From the NCBI GenBank assembly GCA_017397725.1, contig JAFQIA010000003.1, forward strand, positions 1 through 64,000: a stretch of DNA of 64,000 bases, given 5' to 3'. Position numbers and translations under genes: made by a program. The number at the start of each line of letters is the position of its first letter. Within the stretch, counting starts at the first letter, position 1. The notes under the pieces are model-generated. The model made no database searches and was not told the DNA's origin. It saw nothing but the letters and a program-made list of their open reading frames with translations. Positions 61,499-64,000 of this stretch are shown piece by piece. Source of the DNA: Clostridia bacterium. Lineage in GTDB: Bacteria > Bacillota > Clostridia > Monoglobales > Monoglobaceae.

Positions 61499-62944
61499 TT
61501 AATATGCTTTGCCCCAGTAAACCATCTTGGTTGCAGGTTTGCCGCAGCATACGCAGGTGTCAGCAAGCTGTTCCTGCTCAAAGGGGATACATCTGGATGT
61601 TGCCGTAGTATCCTCTTTGATCTTCATTTCGCACGCTTCATCACCGCACCACATTGCTTTGACAAAGCCGCCCTTTTCTTCTACAATCTGCTTAAATTCC
61701 TCATAGGTGACTGCAGAAGAGGTCTTTTCCTCACGGTTCTGTTTCGCCGCTTCCAGCATCTGTGCCTGAATCTTATCCAGCATCTTTGCAAGCTCTTCTT
61801 CAATATTATCAAGAGAAACAAAGGTCTTGCTTCTGTCGATACGGCTAACCAGAACTGCTTGGTTATTCTCAATATCCTTAGGTCCAAGCTCAATACGAAC
61901 CGGAACGCCCCGCATTTCATATTCGCTGAACTTCCATCCGGGGGATTTCTCGCTGGCATCCAGCTTCATCCGGAATTTCTCAGAGAGCTGATCATAAAGG
62001 GCATTGGCACGCTCCAGAACACCCTCTTTATGTTGTGCCACCGGAACAATCACCGCTTGAATGGGCGCGATTCTGGGGGGCAGCTTCAAGCCTGCATCAT
62101 CCCCGTGCACCATAATGATTGCACCGATGATTCTGGTGGACATACCCCAAGAGGTCTGGTGTACGTGGGTCAGCTCATTATTGTCGTTTAAGTACTGGAT
62201 GCCAAACGCCTTGGCAAAACCGTCACCAAAGTTATGGCTGGTACCGGACTGCAATGCCTTACCATCGTGCATCATACTCTCGATGGTATAGGTTTCATGG
62301 GCGCCGGCAAACTTTTCTTTGTCGGTTTTTTGGCCTTTGATGACCGGAATGGCAAGTTCTTGTTCACAGAAGTCTGCATAGACATTGAGCATCTGGATGG
62401 TTCTCTCTTGCGCCTCTTCCGCGGTTGCGTGAGCGGTATGCCCCTCCTGCCACAAAAACTCTGCACTTCTCAAAAACGGGCGGGTGGTCTTTTCCCAACG
62501 AACCACACTACACCACTGATTATAGAGCTTGGGAAGATCCCGATAGGAGCGGATTGCCCCTGCATAATGCTCACAGAACAGGGTTTCCGAGGTGGGGCGT
62601 ACGCACAGACGCTCCTGCAGTTTCTCGGTGCCGCCGTGGGTTACCCAAGCAACCTCCGGCGCAAAGCCCTCCACATGGTCTTTTTCCCGCTGGAGCAAGT
62701 TCTCGGGGATAAACATCGGCATATAAACGTTTTCTACGCCGGTTTTTTTGAAACGGGCATCCAGATTCTTCTGGATATTCTCCCAGATGGCGTATCCGTA
62801 AGGCTGAATCACCATACAGCCACGAACGCCGGAATATTCACAAAGCTGCGCTTTTTTGATAATATCCGTATACCATTGCGCAAAATCTTCCTCCATGGAG
62901 GTGATTTCTTCTACCATTTTTTTCTCTTGTGCCAAAGTTCTCAT
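61499..62944 (-). CDS. proS: Prolyl-tRNA synthetase
   Basis: Predicted 481-residue class II synthetase of the shorter, archaeal/eukaryal-like (type 3) group without an editing insert. Motif 2 and 3 regions are seen in [35 protein letters not shown] and [26 protein letters not shown] (each only partly quoted); the C-terminus has a [16 protein letters not shown] zinc-like end. The exact start is uncertain: ATG at 62944 has GGAAGGA directly before it, and an ATG at 62917 is possible. A promoter lies at 62989-63017. No T-box leader is seen. Confidence 0.94.
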   Translation of the reverse strand: MRTLAQEKKMVEEITSMEEDFAQWYTDIIKKAQLCEYSGVRGCMVIQPYGYAIWENIQKNLDARFKKTGVENVYMPMFIPENLLQREKDHVEGFAPEVAWVTHGGTEKLQERLCVRPTSETLFCEHYAGAIRSYRDLPKLYNQWCSVVRWEKTTRPFLRSAEFLWQEGHTAHATAEEAQERTIQMLNVYADFCEQELAIPVIKGQKTDKEKFAGAHETYTIESMMHDGKALQSGTSHNFGDGFAKAFGIQYLNDNNELTHVHQTSWGMSTRIIGAIIMVHGDDAGLKLPPRIAPIQAVIVPVAQHKEGVLERANALYDQLSEKFRMKLDASEKSPGWKFSEYEMRGVPVRIELGPKDIENNQAVLVSRIDRSKTFVSLDNIEEELAKMLDKIQAQMLEAAKQNREEKTSSAVTYEEFKQIVEEKGGFVKAMWCGDEACEMKIKEDTTATSRCIPFEQEQLADTCVCCGKPATKMVYWGKAY

Positions 62945-62988
62945 TCCTTCCAAACATACTACTTTCCCATAATGGTATTTCTCCTTTT

Positions 62989-63017
62989 AGTATAAAGGAA
63001 AACCGCCCGAGTGTCAA
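62989..63017 (-). promoter_or_regulatory. Promoter of proS
   Basis: Minus strand TTGACA (63017-63012), 17-base spacer, TATACT (62994-62989). The expected start is near 62982, giving a leader of about 40 bases. Confidence 0.8.
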
Positions 63018-63039
63018 GGCTTGAAACGGTTTTTTTCAA

Positions 63040-63070
63040 AGGAAAATCCGGATGCTGTCGCATCCGGATT
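63040..63070 (-). terminator. Terminator after the NSS transporter
   Basis: An 11-bp perfect stem (63045-63055 with 63060-63070) with a 4-base loop, followed on the minus strand by TTTT. Confidence 0.78.
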
Positions 63071-63073
63071 GTT

Positions 63074-64000
63074 TTATCCAAAAAAGTCTAAAATGCCTTG
63101 TACCCAAAGGAGCAAAAGCACAATCGGGAGAATGTATTTGACATACACTCTTAGCCATTTCGGGAAGGCAATTCCCTTGCCGGTATTGGCTTCTTCTAAG
63201 AAGTTTGCCCAACCCCAGCCTTTTTTGTTCCATGTGGCAAACAATACATAAACCAAAGAACCAAGAGGCAGGATATTGTTGCTGATGATAAAATCCTCCA
63301 GATCCATAATGGTGCTTCCCGCACCAAAGGGGGTAATGCCGGAGAGCAAATTGAACCCAAGGGCACAGGGCAGAGAAAGCAGAATCACTGCAATTACATT
63401 GATGACACAGGATTTTTTCCTGCTCCATCCCCACAAATCCATACCAAAGGACAGGATATTTTCAAACACAGCCACCAAGGTAGACACCGCTGCAAAAATC
63501 ATAAAGAGGAAGAACAGGATGCCCCAAATTCTTCCGCCTACCATAGCATTAAATACATTGGGCAGGGTTTCAAAAATCAGGCTTGGACCTGCGGTAGAAG
63601 GAATCCCGAATGCAAAGCAGGAGGGAATGACAATCAATCCCGCCACAATCGCCACAAAGGTATCCAACACCGCAATGGAAATGCTCTCTCCCATCAAAGA
63701 ACGTTCCTTACTGATATAGCTTCCGAAAATCGCCATGGAACCCATTCCAATCGACAGGGTGAAGAACGCCTGACCCAAAGCTGCAAACAAGACTTCCCGA
63801 ATACCGTGTTCTGCAATTTTGCTAAAATCCGGAATCAGATAATAACGCAGTCCCTCCTCTGCACCGGGCAGAGAAATCGCATGAATCGCCAAAATCGTAA
63901 TGATGGCAAGGAGCGCAAGCATCATCACCTTGGTGATTTTCTCCACTCCGTTTTTCAGGCCAAAGGAGCAAATGCCAAAACCGATGGCAACCGCCAGAAT
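63074..64000 (-). CDS. Sodium-dependent transporter of the NSS family (partial)
   Basis: The frame is open to the window edge, so the N-terminal part is missing; 308 C-terminal residues are visible of an expected 450 or so. About eight membrane segments of the LeuT fold remain, with FFTLSIGMGSMAIFGSYISK, IPSTAGPSLIFETLP and FFLFMIFAAVSTLVAVFENI, typical of bacterial SNF transporters that import amino acids with sodium. Substrate not assignable. It ends at a terminator before proS. Confidence 0.9.
   Translation of the reverse strand: MLAVAIGFGICSFGLKNGVEKITKVMMLALLAIITILAIHAISLPGAEEGLRYYLIPDFSKIAEHGIREVLFAALGQAFFTLSIGMGSMAIFGSYISKERSLMGESISIAVLDTFVAIVAGLIVIPSCFAFGIPSTAGPSLIFETLPNVFNAMVGGRIWGILFFLFMIFAAVSTLVAVFENILSFGMDLWGWSRKKSCVINVIAVILLSLPCALGFNLLSGITPFGAGSTIMDLEDFIISNNILPLGSLVYVLFATWNKKGWGWANFLEEANTGKGIAFPKWLRVYVKYILPIVLLLLWVQGILDFFG

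Noticed and set aside
1..64000. CRISPR arrays, insertion sequences, prophage or toxin-antitoxin genes
   Set aside because: No regularly spaced repeats, transposase, integrase or recognisable toxin pair was found on either strand.

Overview
This window reads as core chromosome of a Gram-positive, probably anaerobic member of the Clostridia; a Lachnospirales-type organism is my best guess, but that is inference. Supporting evidence: the ctsR-mcsA-mcsB-clpC operon with a CtsR box, a sepF/ylmH/divIVA/lspA/rluD division cluster, an IspH-ribosomal-protein-S1 fusion, heterodimeric PyrD/PyrK dihydroorotate dehydrogenase, a diadenylate cyclase with its YbbR partner, an S-layer-homology (SLH) surface protein, and SpoIID- and SpoVB-like proteins. 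Strong AGGAGG-type ribosome binding sites, TTGACA/TATAAT promoters and U-run terminators are everywhere. I found no rRNA, CRISPR array, transposase or prophage. Two thirds of the genes lie on the minus strand.

Layout. 0-4 kb (minus): FHA protein, PP2C phosphatase, YbaK-type deacylase, nitroreductase, GH88 unsaturated uronyl hydrolase. 4-7.4 kb (plus): lactate permease, PnuC-type transporter behind a likely attenuator leader, DUF975 membrane protein. 7.4-13.5 kb (minus): DHHW/MBOAT surface acylation pair, a lipoprotein, and feoA-feoB-small Cys-rich protein under DtxR-like operators. 13.6-14.1 kb: YfcE-type phosphoesterase. 14.2-21.6 kb (minus): pyrB-C-F-K-D, a second GH88 gene, pyrE, radC. 21.6-26.9 kb: hlyD-like gene, yggS, sepF, ylmH, divIVA, lspA, rluD. 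27-31.6 kb: ctsR operon. 31.7 kb: one tRNA-Val. 31.8-35.6 kb (minus): holA, a ComEC-like metallo-beta-lactamase, small unknowns and an HD-domain protein. 36-39.4 kb (plus): glycosyltransferase, SpoVB-like flippase, RqcP. 39.4-43 kb (minus): tgt, queA, SpoIID-like gene. 43.2-46.5 kb (plus): asd-dapA-dapB-ACT protein. 46.5-53.9 kb (minus): murD, ispH-rpsA, plsC, cmk, CobK-like gene, zinc-ribbon gene, ychF. 54-58 kb: divergent merR-type regulator and SLH surface protein. 58-63 kb (minus): FAD dehydrogenase, cdaR, cdaA, proS. 63 kb to the end: truncated NSS transporter.

The genes group into clear jobs: UMP synthesis, lysine/diaminopimelate supply, envelope growth and division, protein quality control, ferrous iron uptake, queuosine modification and c-di-AMP signalling. 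I see no obvious new defence or mobile system. The most notable signals are regulatory or contextual: a self-contained terminator/anti-terminator leader before the PnuC-type gene, a MerR-style promoter with a 19-bp spacer and dyad before the SLH protein, a GH88 glycosidase inside the pyr operon, an orphan CobK-like protein, and a stand-alone ACT-domain protein closing the lysine operon.
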